From the NCBI GenBank assembly GCA_963925805.1, contig CAWUSE010000012.1:1-64000 (forward strand): a stretch of 64,000 nt of DNA. The letters are read 5' to 3'. Position numbers and translations under genes: made by a program. Numbering within the stretch: the first letter of the stretch is position 1; each line of letters opens with the position of its first letter. This document shows positions 17,967 through 25,343 of the stretch, one piece after another. The notes below the pieces were generated by a model. That model saw only the letters and a program-made list of their open reading frames with translations, did not search any database and was not told where the DNA came from. The DNA is from UBA10347 sp905182135. GTDB lineage: Bacteria; Actinomycetota; Acidimicrobiia; Acidimicrobiales; UBA10347.

Positions 17967-18668
17967 CTAGATGCGGTCGATGTACTCGACGCCGAGTTCG
18001 ACCAGCTTGGGGCGCAGGCCGTAGAAGTCGACACCGAGTTCGCCAGCTTCAAGCTTGGAGCGGGTCGCTTGTTCATTGCCAACGCGCGCGAGTGCACGTT
18101 CGAGAGCCCAGTCGGCCTCAGCCCGATTGACCAGAACTACGCCGTCGTCATCGGCGCAGATGACGTCACCTGGCGTAATAATTATGCCGCCAATCGTAAT
18201 CGGCACGTTCACTGAACCAGGGGTCGCCTTGACGGTGCCTTGGACCGAGATGTGTCGAGTCCAGACCGGAAAACCCATGGCACGCAAGTCCGCCGTATCG
18301 CGCACTGCGGCGTCAGTGACCAAGCCACGCACGCCTCGCGCTATGAGCGACGTGGCCAATAGATCGCCAAACATGCCATGAGTCGACGGCGCCGTCGTCG
18401 CAATAACCAACACATCACCTGGCTGGCAGACCTCGATAGAAGCGTGCACCATCATGTTGTCGCCTGGGTGGCTCAGCACAGTTACCGCCGAACCTGCAAT
18501 ACGCGCATCTTGCTGGATGGGACGTAGGTCAGGTCCCAGATACCCGCGACGGCCGATCGCCTCGTGGACCGTCGCCGTGCCAATTGGCGCCAAGCCACCA
18601 ACCGTGGCCGGGTCGGCGCGATCAATCTGACGAACCACGACATGTCGAGCGAAGTTCTCGTCAGTCAT
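17967..18668 (-). CDS. ligK: 4-carboxy-4-hydroxy-2-oxoadipate aldolase (RraA-like)
   Basis: A 233-residue RraA-fold class II pyruvate aldolase. GTATVHEAIGRRGYL, PGDNMMVHASIEVCQPGDVL, ARGVRGLVTDAAVRDTADLR and CADDDGVVLVN are the blocks holding the divalent-metal and substrate residues of LigK/GalC/ProA aldolases. It cleaves CHA to pyruvate and oxaloacetate, the last step of the pathway. ATG 18668 is preceded by GGAG and overlaps the ligJ stop by eight bases, so it is translationally coupled to ligJ. Confidence 0.9.
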   Translation of the reverse strand: MTDENFARHVVVRQIDRADPATVGGLAPIGTATVHEAIGRRGYLGPDLRPIQQDARIAGSAVTVLSHPGDNMMVHASIEVCQPGDVLVIATTAPSTHGMFGDLLATSLIARGVRGLVTDAAVRDTADLRAMGFPVWTRHISVQGTVKATPGSVNVPITIGGIIITPGDVICADDDGVVLVNRAEADWALERALARVGNEQATRSKLEAGELGVDFYGLRPKLVELGVEYIDRI

Positions 18669-19692
18669 TGCCAAGCTCCAATCGGGGGAAAACCTTCAGT
18701 GCATTGCTCTCGAAGATGACACGTTTCGCTGCATCATCGAGAGCGACACCATCAACCATTGCATTGTCAACATAGATCTTGGTGTCGTCGTAGTAATTCC
18801 CCGTGTCAGGATCGATACCCCGAACAGCGCCAACCATCTCGGACGCAAACAACACGTTCTCTGTGGGTACGACATCGAGCAGCAGATTGATCCCGGGCTG
18901 GTGGTAAACGCACGTGTCGAAATAGATGTGGTCGAGCAGGCCATCAAAATCCCACCCCTGGTCGGCAGCCATTCCCTTGAATCTTCCCCAGTGATAAGGA
19001 ACAGCACCTCCGCCATGAGGGATAATCCACCGCAAGCCAGGAAAGTCAGCCATGAAACCCGAGCTCAGCGCCTGCATAAATGCCGTCGTGTCCGCACCCA
19101 GGTAATGCGAGCCGGTAGTAAAGAAGTTGTCGTTACATGCAGCCGACACATGAATCATGCCCGGCACATCGAGCTCGCACATCTTCTCCCACAGCGGCCA
19201 CCAGTACGAGTCGTACAGCGGCGGCCCCGTCCAGAACCCACCACTGGGATCGGGATTAACATTGCAACCAATGAACCCCATCTCGCTGACGCACCGTTCC
19301 AATTCGCGCACCGAACTGTCGATCGCTACACCCGGCGACTGCGGCAGCTGACACACCGGAGTGAAGTTCTCCGGATACAGATCACACACCCGACGAACGA
19401 GTTCATTTTGGTGTTCGGACCAGAACCTAGACGTGTGTTCATTGCCAATGTGGTGCGCCATCCACGACGCCCGTGGCGAAAAAATCGTCAGATCAGAACC
19501 TCGTTCGCGCTGCAGTTTGAGCTGGGCAGACTCGAGGCTCTCGATGATCTCATCGTCTGAGACGGCCAGATCGCCTTTCTCGCCGACGAAGGCCGAGTCA
19601 GCGGCGACAGCGACTTTCTGAGCGTCGCGCCACGCGCCCACTCCGGGCGGCGTCGTCGTGTAGTGCCCATGGCAATCGATGATCCGCTGCAT
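18661..19692 (-). CDS. ligJ: 4-oxalomesaconate hydratase (amidohydrolase family)
   Basis: A 343-residue amidohydrolase-fold protein. It opens with IIDCHGHYTTTPPGVGAWRD, in which the HxH supplies metal ligands. It carries LTIFSPRASWMAHHIGN, FIGCNVNPDPSGGFWTGPPL and WIIPHGGGAVPYHWGRFKGM, all characteristic of LigJ. It hydrates the tautomerised oxalomesaconate to CHA, acting between LigU and LigK. The gene starts 164-173 bp from the divergent pobA and overlaps ligK, giving a ligJ-ligK operon opposite a pobA-ligA-ligB operon. Confidence 0.92.
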   Translation of the reverse strand: MQRIIDCHGHYTTTPPGVGAWRDAQKVAVAADSAFVGEKGDLAVSDDEIIESLESAQLKLQRERGSDLTIFSPRASWMAHHIGNEHTSRFWSEHQNELVRRVCDLYPENFTPVCQLPQSPGVAIDSSVRELERCVSEMGFIGCNVNPDPSGGFWTGPPLYDSYWWPLWEKMCELDVPGMIHVSAACNDNFFTTGSHYLGADTTAFMQALSSGFMADFPGLRWIIPHGGGAVPYHWGRFKGMAADQGWDFDGLLDHIYFDTCVYHQPGINLLLDVVPTENVLFASEMVGAVRGIDPDTGNYYDDTKIYVDNAMVDGVALDDAAKRVIFESNALKVFPRLELGND

Positions 19693-19865
19693 TCGTTGGT
19701 TCCGCTTCCGTTCGTTGCATGGCCGAGTGCTGACTAAGGTCAGGCAATTCTAGGGATTGTTCACAGTCCTGTCGATTGCGCTGACATAGTGCTGGCTTTG
19801 TCCCACCCAGGGTCAGGCAGCCATCGCTCACATCAGCGCCCACTCAGTTCACAAGGATGAAACGT
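19693..19865. promoter_or_regulatory. divergent ligJ/pobA intergenic region
   Basis: About 170 bp separate two divergent operons of the same pathway, so both promoters and any shared regulator site must lie here. I see repeated GTCAGGCA-type words (around 19739 and 19811) but no clear long palindrome. No dedicated regulator gene lies within the cluster. Confidence 0.4.
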
Positions 19866-21032
19866 ATGAGAACGCAGGTCGCGATCATCGGTGCTGGACC
19901 AGCTGGGTCATTGCTGTCGCTTCTACTGAAGCGCCACGGCATCGACTCTGTCGTAATCGAGCGCCAAACGAAGGACTATGTTCTCGAACGGATCCGCGCT
20001 GGGATCCTCGAATGGACGAGCGTCGAGATCCTGCGAGCCGCAGGCCTTGGGCAACGGCTCGATGTTGAAGGGCATGTGCATAACAGCGTCAAACTCGCAT
20101 GGCGGGCTGAAGAAATGCTGTCAGTCGACTTCGAGCGACTCGCCGGCAAACCAATGATGGCGTACGGCCAGACCAAGGTGCAGCAAGACCTCTACGCAGC
20201 GGCCGAAGCCGAAGGCGTCTCCATCATCTACGGCGCTACCGATGTCGACATCCACGATGTCACCAGCGACCGCCCCTGGATTACGTTCACGGCCAACGGC
20301 GAGTCAGAGAGACTGGACTGTGACTACGTGGCTGGCTGCGACGGCCAACACGGCATCAGCCGCACCGCAATCCCCACTTCGATCACAACCGAGTACGAGC
20401 GGGCCTATCCCTTCGGCTGGCTCGGCATCCTGTCCGAGACACCGCCGCTGCCTCACCTGCTGTATGCAAACCATGAGCGCGGCTTCGCCTTGTGCTCAGA
20501 GCGCAACCCCATGCTGAGCCGCTACTACGTGCAGTGCCCACTCGACGACAGTGTCGAGGACTGGTCAGACGATCGATTCTGGTCCGAGTTGCTTACACGG
20601 CTGCCAAAGTCCGAAGCCGATGCCATCGTGACGGGACCTTCCATCGAGAAGTCAATCGCACCGCTGCGCAGCTATGTACTGGAGCCAATGCAATACGGCC
20701 GGTTGTTTCTGGCTGGCGACGCCGCACACATCGTGCCTCCGACCGGCGCCAAAGGACTAAACCTGGCGATCTCCGACGTGCACTATCTGTCCGAAGCCTT
20801 CGCCGCGGCCTACAACGGGTCAGCCAACAAGCTTGCTGCCTATTCGACAACGGCACTCGCACGAGTGTGGGGCTCAGTCAGATTCTCGTGGTGGCTGACG
20901 GTGCTGCTGCACCGCTTCCCCGACCAGTCCCCATTCGAACAACGAGCTCGTGAAGAGGACCTGAACTATCTCGCTGGTTCTGAAGCTGCGCAGACATCGT
21001 TCGCCGAACAATACGTCGGACTTAATCTGTGA
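19866..21032 (+). CDS. pobA: 4-hydroxybenzoate 3-monooxygenase
   Basis: A class A flavoprotein hydroxylase of 388 residues, close to the usual 390-394. The FAD dinucleotide motif is VAIIGAGPAGSLLSLLL. The PobA-specific active-site segment is LERIRAGILEWTSVEILRAA. The second FAD motif is LFLAGDAAHIVPPTGAKGLN. It converts 4-hydroxybenzoate to protocatechuate using NAD(P)H and oxygen. ATG 19866 has AAGG nine bases upstream; an ATG at 19857 is possible. It leads an operon with ligA and ligB, so ring hydroxylation and cleavage are co-produced. Confidence 0.93.
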   Translation: MRTQVAIIGAGPAGSLLSLLLKRHGIDSVVIERQTKDYVLERIRAGILEWTSVEILRAAGLGQRLDVEGHVHNSVKLAWRAEEMLSVDFERLAGKPMMAYGQTKVQQDLYAAAEAEGVSIIYGATDVDIHDVTSDRPWITFTANGESERLDCDYVAGCDGQHGISRTAIPTSITTEYERAYPFGWLGILSETPPLPHLLYANHERGFALCSERNPMLSRYYVQCPLDDSVEDWSDDRFWSELLTRLPKSEADAIVTGPSIEKSIAPLRSYVLEPMQYGRLFLAGDAAHIVPPTGAKGLNLAISDVHYLSEAFAAAYNGSANKLAAYSTTALARVWGSVRFSWWLTVLLHRFPDQSPFEQRAREEDLNYLAGSEAAQTSFAEQYVGLNL

Positions 21033-21059
21033 GCTGCCCATCTAACTTTGGAGACACCA

Positions 21060-21458
21060 GTGGGTCTTGATAAGCCGTACCTCGACATCCCCGGCACGAC
21101 CGTGTTCGACACCGAACAGGCAGCAGCCGGTTACTGGTTGAATCAGTTCTGTATGTCGCTGATGAAAGTAGAGAACCGTGAGCGGTTTCTCACTGACGAG
21201 CCTGGCTATCTCGACGAATGGGCCATGACAGGCACGCAGAAGCAGGGTGTGCTCGATCGTGACTTCAACGGACTAATTGCGCTGGGCGGCAACATCTATT
21301 TCCTGGCCAAGATCGGGGCGACCGATGGCCAAAGCTACGTTCAGATCGTGAGTTCAATGACCGAAAATGACGCAATTGCTCACGCAGAGATGATGGTTAA
21401 TGGCGGGCGTTCCCCCGACGGGAACCGCTATCTACACGAGTGGGAGAACCGGGTATGA
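21060..21458 (+). CDS. ligA: protocatechuate 4,5-dioxygenase alpha subunit
   Basis: A 132-residue LigA-type small subunit. It contains LDKPYLDIPGTTVFD at the N-terminus, YWLNQFCMSLMKVENRERF and GGRSPDGNRYLHEWENR at the C-terminus. The subunit caps the active site of LigB. GTG 21060 is chosen because GGAG lies six bases upstream; a TTG at 21048 would leave no ribosome site. Its stop overlaps the ligB start as ATGA. Confidence 0.92.
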   Translation: MGLDKPYLDIPGTTVFDTEQAAAGYWLNQFCMSLMKVENRERFLTDEPGYLDEWAMTGTQKQGVLDRDFNGLIALGGNIYFLAKIGATDGQSYVQIVSSMTENDAIAHAEMMVNGGRSPDGNRYLHEWENRV

Positions 21459-22318
21459 GCGCACGAATTACCGGCGCTGTCTTCACCAGTCATGTGCCTG
21501 CAATCGGCGTGGCTATGGATCTGGGAAAAACCGCCGAGCCGTATTGGCAGCCCCTCTTCACTGGCTACGAACCGGCCCGCTCCTGGATTCAGGACAACCC
21601 ACCCGACGCTGTGATCCTGGTCTACAACGATCACGCCAACGCGTTCGGGCTCGACATGGTACCCACGTTCGCTCTCGGCATGTCAGCCAGCTACGAACCC
21701 GCCGACGAAGGCTGGGGTCCGCGACCTGTGCCGTCGGTGAAAGGGCATCCGGCACTGTCGGCCCACATCGCACACTCGGTCATTCAGCAGGACTTTGACC
21801 TGACCTTGGTGAACAACATGCCCGTCGACCATGGCTTGACGGTTCCGCTGTCCATCATGTTCGGCCAACCTGATGCCTGGCCCTGTCTGGTAATTCCGCT
21901 GGCAATAAACGTGGTGCAGTACCCGGTGCCGTCGGGCCGCCGCTGCTTGGAACTCGGCAAGGCCATCCGTCGCGCCGTCGAAAGTTTTGATGACGACCTG
22001 AACGTGCAGATCTGGGGCACCGGCGGCATGAGCCACCAGCTACAGGGGCCTCGAGCAGGACTCATCAACACAGACTTCGATAACGCGTTCCTCGATCGCA
22101 TCGTGACCAACCCCGAAGCGCAGGCGGCCATGCCTCACGTCGACTATGTGCGCGAAGCAGGCAGCGAGGGCATCGAGCTCGTGATGTGGCTGGTCGCTCG
22201 CGGCGCACTCGCTGATATGGCCGGCGGGCTGCCACCCCGGGAAGCGCACCGGCTCTATCACGTGCCCGCCAGCAACACGGCCGTCGGCCAACTCATCCTG
22301 GAAGAAGCCACCGACTAA
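21455..22318 (+). CDS. ligB: protocatechuate 4,5-dioxygenase beta subunit
   Basis: A 287-residue type II extradiol dioxygenase catalytic subunit. His13 in VFTSHVPAIG and His60 in VYNDHANAFGLD are the expected Fe(II) ligands, with the Glu ligand in EAGSEGIELVMW. NMPVDHGLTVPLSIMFG contains the conserved catalytic His region. It performs meta-type 4,5 ring cleavage of protocatechuate to CHMS. The start at 21455 forms an ATGA overlap with the ligA stop, giving coupled synthesis of the two subunits. Confidence 0.93.
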   Translation: MSARITGAVFTSHVPAIGVAMDLGKTAEPYWQPLFTGYEPARSWIQDNPPDAVILVYNDHANAFGLDMVPTFALGMSASYEPADEGWGPRPVPSVKGHPALSAHIAHSVIQQDFDLTLVNNMPVDHGLTVPLSIMFGQPDAWPCLVIPLAINVVQYPVPSGRRCLELGKAIRRAVESFDDDLNVQIWGTGGMSHQLQGPRAGLINTDFDNAFLDRIVTNPEAQAAMPHVDYVREAGSEGIELVMWLVARGALADMAGGLPPREAHRLYHVPASNTAVGQLILEEATD

Positions 22319-22343
22319 CGCACCTGCACCAGTACACCTGTGT

Positions 22344-22844
22344 TCAGGCCCAGCGGTTGTGGACGATCAGATCGTCGAGTGCGACGCGAGTGCGCTTCAG
22401 CGGGCTATCCGGATGATCCTGCACGGGATAACCGAGCGTGATCACCATGCGCATATCCCAGTCGTCGGGTAAACCAACGGCAGCCCGCGCCTTATCGCTG
22501 TGTTGCAGTGTGACCGGACAGGTGCCGACACCCTCTGCATGAGCGGCGATCATCATGTTCTGAGCTTGACGGCCAACATCAAAGAGGCGCAATTCTGCGA
22601 CGGGTGACGCAAACCCGACAATTGCGGCCGAGCTGCCGATCCAAGACGAGAACTCGCCGGCCTCAACCAGGGAATCCTGGACCGCCTGGTCAGTGACCAA
22701 GACAAGGCGGTTGGCTTCAACATTCTTAGCGCTGCCAGCCATACGGCCCGCCTGCAAGATGCGATGCATCACATCGTCAGCGATCGGCTGGTCGGTATAG
22801 ACCCGAAGGTCGCGCTTGGAGATAATTGCTTCGTACGGCGTCAT
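22344..22844 (-). CDS. nitroreductase-family flavoprotein
   Basis: A compact 166-residue nitroreductase. It starts MTPYEAIISKRDLRVYTDQ, with the FMN-binding Arg pair. AGRMAGSAKNVEANRLVLV and VGTCPVTLQHSDKARAAVGL follow, and YPVQDHPDSPLKRTR ends it. ATG 22844 is preferred over a longer frame to 23030 that overlaps the next gene. It probably reduces a nitro, quinone or unsaturated substrate with NAD(P)H or F420. It converges on ligB and has no known tie to the pathway. Confidence 0.82.
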   Translation of the reverse strand: MTPYEAIISKRDLRVYTDQPIADDVMHRILQAGRMAGSAKNVEANRLVLVTDQAVQDSLVEAGEFSSWIGSSAAIVGFASPVAELRLFDVGRQAQNMMIAAHAEGVGTCPVTLQHSDKARAAVGLPDDWDMRMVITLGYPVQDHPDSPLKRTRVALDDLIVHNRWA

Positions 22845-22929
22845 GAACACAGTCTCGCATTCTGGACACCCATCGTTTGACCCATGACCACTAAATCTGA
22901 CAATCAAGACTCCACGAAGACCCAGCGGA

Positions 22930-23667
22930 CTAACAGGCCGGTGGCGATGTGATATCCAGGGTGAAGCAGAGGCCACAGTGGGAACAGGCGTGCGTTGTCG
23001 ATAGCACCGACGTCGCCATCGCTGACCCACACGCTGGGCAATACATGCCGCCGCTTTGCACCAACGACGTCGCGGCTGCGGGAGTACCGGACGGCTTGCG
23101 GCTTTCGATCACCGCGCCGGTAAGCACAATGATCGTGGCCGTCGCTAGCACAACGCTGAGCACGGCATAGACCTGACCCAGGTCGCCGGCCTCGGCAACG
23201 ATCACCCCAATCGTTATGCCAGCGAGTAGTGCCACCGTTGCGTATGCGACTAGCCGGGCGGTCGAGAATACCCCTGCTAAACGAGGGACGGCCAGCACGC
23301 TGGCGTAGGTCGCCGCCAAACCAAGCGTCAGGACTATAAAGGTTGACTTCAACACGAATTTGCTAGCAGAGCTCGGTTCGACCCAGATTAAAAAAATGAA
23401 CACGCCAAACGCAATACACGACAATGCGGCGCCGACGTACGGGAGCTGCATCAGCCTGTCTCGCTCGAGCGCCACCGCATTCGCAGCAATCGTGAGGCAC
23501 CCTGCGGTCAACAGCAACGTGGTGCCAACTACCTGCCAATTAAAGTCACCGGCTGCGCCCAGAATCGCAGCAATAGCAACCAGCGCGTTAACCACGAGTA
23601 GTCCGAGAAACGCCCGCATCGCCATCTTGGAAACGCCTTTAGCCAGCCAAAGCTCAGATGCCGTCAT
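22930..23667 (-). CDS. multi-pass membrane protein with C-terminal zinc ribbon
   Basis: A protein of about 245 residues (287 if the GTG at 23793 is used). It has roughly six hydrophobic helices, for example FLGLLVVNALVAIAAIL and ILTGAV-like segments, and then a cytoplasmic C-terminal zinc ribbon, CPACGSAMA ... ACSHCGLCF. In the longer version a CDRCG pair also lies just upstream of the first helix, which argues that the longer start could be real. I do not recognise a named family. Zinc-ribbon membrane proteins of this kind are usually uncharacterised. Confidence 0.6.
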   Translation of the reverse strand: MTASELWLAKGVSKMAMRAFLGLLVVNALVAIAAILGAAGDFNWQVVGTTLLLTAGCLTIAANAVALERDRLMQLPYVGAALSCIAFGVFIFLIWVEPSSASKFVLKSTFIVLTLGLAATYASVLAVPRLAGVFSTARLVAYATVALLAGITIGVIVAEAGDLGQVYAVLSVVLATATIIVLTGAVIESRKPSGTPAAATSLVQSGGMYCPACGSAMATSVLSTTHACSHCGLCFTLDITSPPAC

Positions 23668-23820
23668 CCCGCAACGATCGCACAGCGATGGCAAGTCCGC
23701 CAGAGGAGAACCCCCTCGCTGTCTTCTAGAGCGTCGCCCAAAGCGAGGAATGGAATTACTCGATTCAACATTCTTGGCCGGCCCCAGCGCCACAATCGCC
23801 CGACTCTCATGCGGAATCCC

Positions 23821-24207
23821 TCAGGTCCCGCTGACGTATACCCACAAGCCATCAACTCGGACGAACGAGCTGCGCTCGTGCAATTCGAGATTTTCGCTGC
23901 TGCGAGAGAACCGCGCCCGGAACTCGACAACACCGATGCTGTCCAGCGCTGCACCTGACTCGGTATGGACTATCTCAAGACCCAGCCATTCGATGTTGTC
24001 GTCAAAGTCAATAGCAGCGGGAGAGGTGTCCGGGTGCCAGCTGACCTGCAGGAACGAACGATCATGCAGCACATACGCCGAGTAACGGGCCCGCATCAAG
24101 CCTTCCGCCGTTGTGCCAAGGCCTGCGCCACCCAGATGTATTCTCCCGCAATGATCTGCGTATGGTGCCGCAAATCCACATGGGCACACACCGCTATCTT
24201 TCGCCAT
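23821..24207 (-). CDS. YchJ-like SEC-C/NTF2-fold protein
   Basis: A 128-residue protein of the UPF0225/YchJ family. It has an N-terminal cysteine motif (GVCPCGFAAPYADHCGRIH) that likely binds zinc. The diagnostic LMRARYSAYVLHDRSFLQVSW follows, then a cone-like NTF2 fold ending FVRVDGLWVYVSG. ATG 24207 is preferred over an upstream Met at 24219. The function is unknown; members often lack a second SEC-C motif, as here. The next gene on the same strand is the membrane zinc-ribbon protein. Confidence 0.85.
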   Translation of the reverse strand: MAKDSGVCPCGFAAPYADHCGRIHLGGAGLGTTAEGLMRARYSAYVLHDRSFLQVSWHPDTSPAAIDFDDNIEWLGLEIVHTESGAALDSIGVVEFRARFSRSSENLELHERSSFVRVDGLWVYVSGT

Positions 24208-24437
24208 GATTGCTCCCAAGACAGGCCGCTTTGACTTCGAAATCTCTTATGAGTCAACCAGAGCGCCGTCACCATGACTACCGCTGGCTCACAACGCTTC
24301 TCGCTGTTGCCAACCTGCGGACGTGTCGCCCGCGCGATGTTGATTGATGTCCAAAGCCCAACTAAATAGCTGGGTGGAAACCAACACTGGCCGCTCCTTT
24401 TGAGAGCTCCGATAGCGAATCGCTTGTTGGGAACTAG

Positions 24438-25091
24438 CTAACCAGCCAGTGGCGAGGCCAGGCGCGCTGTGACCGCACCGCGTATCTGAGCATCGAATGA
24501 GGCGACATGGTCATTAACCAACGATGCGGCAATATCGCTGTCACCAGATCGCAGCGCATTCAGGATGGCAATGTGTTCTTCGACTGCATGACCAGGATCG
24601 GCCACGTCAGCTAAGTACAGATGCCACAGCCGGTCACTTTGCGCATAGAGCATGTCGAGCGTGTCGATCAGGAAGCGATTGCCAGCGGCCTGCCACATCA
24701 ACTCATGGCACGTTCGGTCGATGGCAAGGAGTTCGGCGCCGTCGCTGGCCCCGGCCGTTCGATCGAGGGCCTCCTCCATTGCCTCCCACGAATCGTCAGT
24801 CCCTCGAAGCGCAGCAAGCCGAGCGGCATACGGCTCGAGCACACTGCGGGTTTCAAACAACATCGAGAGTTCGCCCACATCGATGCCCGTTACGAAGATT
24901 CCTTGACGCGGAACGACGTTCACAAAGTGCTCGCGCTCGAGCCGTTGCAATGCTTCACGAATCGGCGTCCGACCAATGCCAAGCTGGTCTTGCAGATCGT
25001 CTTCACGCAACACATCACCCGGGACAAAGTCAAGCCGCACGATCATCGATCGGAGCTGGGTGTAGGCCTCTTCGCTCAGTGATCTCGTCAT
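24438..25091 (-). CDS. GntR-family regulator (FadR/FCD subfamily)
   Basis: A 217-residue regulator. The N-terminal winged HTH (about 5-70) includes LREDDLQDQLGIGRTPIREA and the wing VVPRQGIFVTG. The C-terminal all-helical FCD domain contains the metal/ligand pocket residues in LLAIDRTCHELMWQAAGNRF and AVEEHIAILNAL. It is divergent from the dimethylglycine dehydrogenase-type gene across 250 bp holding a 30-bp dyad, so it probably controls that operon. The 230 bp between this gene and the YchJ-like gene show nothing recognisable. Confidence 0.88.
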   Translation of the reverse strand: MTRSLSEEAYTQLRSMIVRLDFVPGDVLREDDLQDQLGIGRTPIREALQRLEREHFVNVVPRQGIFVTGIDVGELSMLFETRSVLEPYAARLAALRGTDDSWEAMEEALDRTAGASDGAELLAIDRTCHELMWQAAGNRFLIDTLDMLYAQSDRLWHLYLADVADPGHAVEEHIAILNALRSGDSDIAASLVNDHVASFDAQIRGAVTARLASPLAG

Positions 25092-25231
25092 GGCATATCC
25101 ATCGCCTCTGTTCGCGTCCTTAGGGGGGCCGGTCGGGCAATTCGCTTTCGCTGTCTGAGTTTCACACGATCACATTCCCGGCAAGTTTTGGGGGTTGCCT
25201 GTGACACATAGGCAATCTAAGCTTACTCTTG

Positions 25232-25261
25232 ATACATGAGTGATATATCACACGTGTATCA
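25232..25261. promoter_or_regulatory. 30-bp dyad, candidate GntR operator
   Basis: GATAC (25232-25236) and GTATC (25257-25261) flank a perfect 12-bp palindrome GTGATATATCAC (25241-25252). Most bases in between are also symmetric. It lies between gntR and the flavoprotein gene, 83 bp upstream of the latter's ATG. Its symmetry suits a dimeric FCD-type regulator. Confidence 0.5.
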
Positions 25262-25343
25262 GAAACTCAATGCAGGGGCCACTCCTCATACGAACTGATC
25301 AGTGGATCGCCAGCTTTTATCCCTTCTTCTTTTGGAGATTCAC

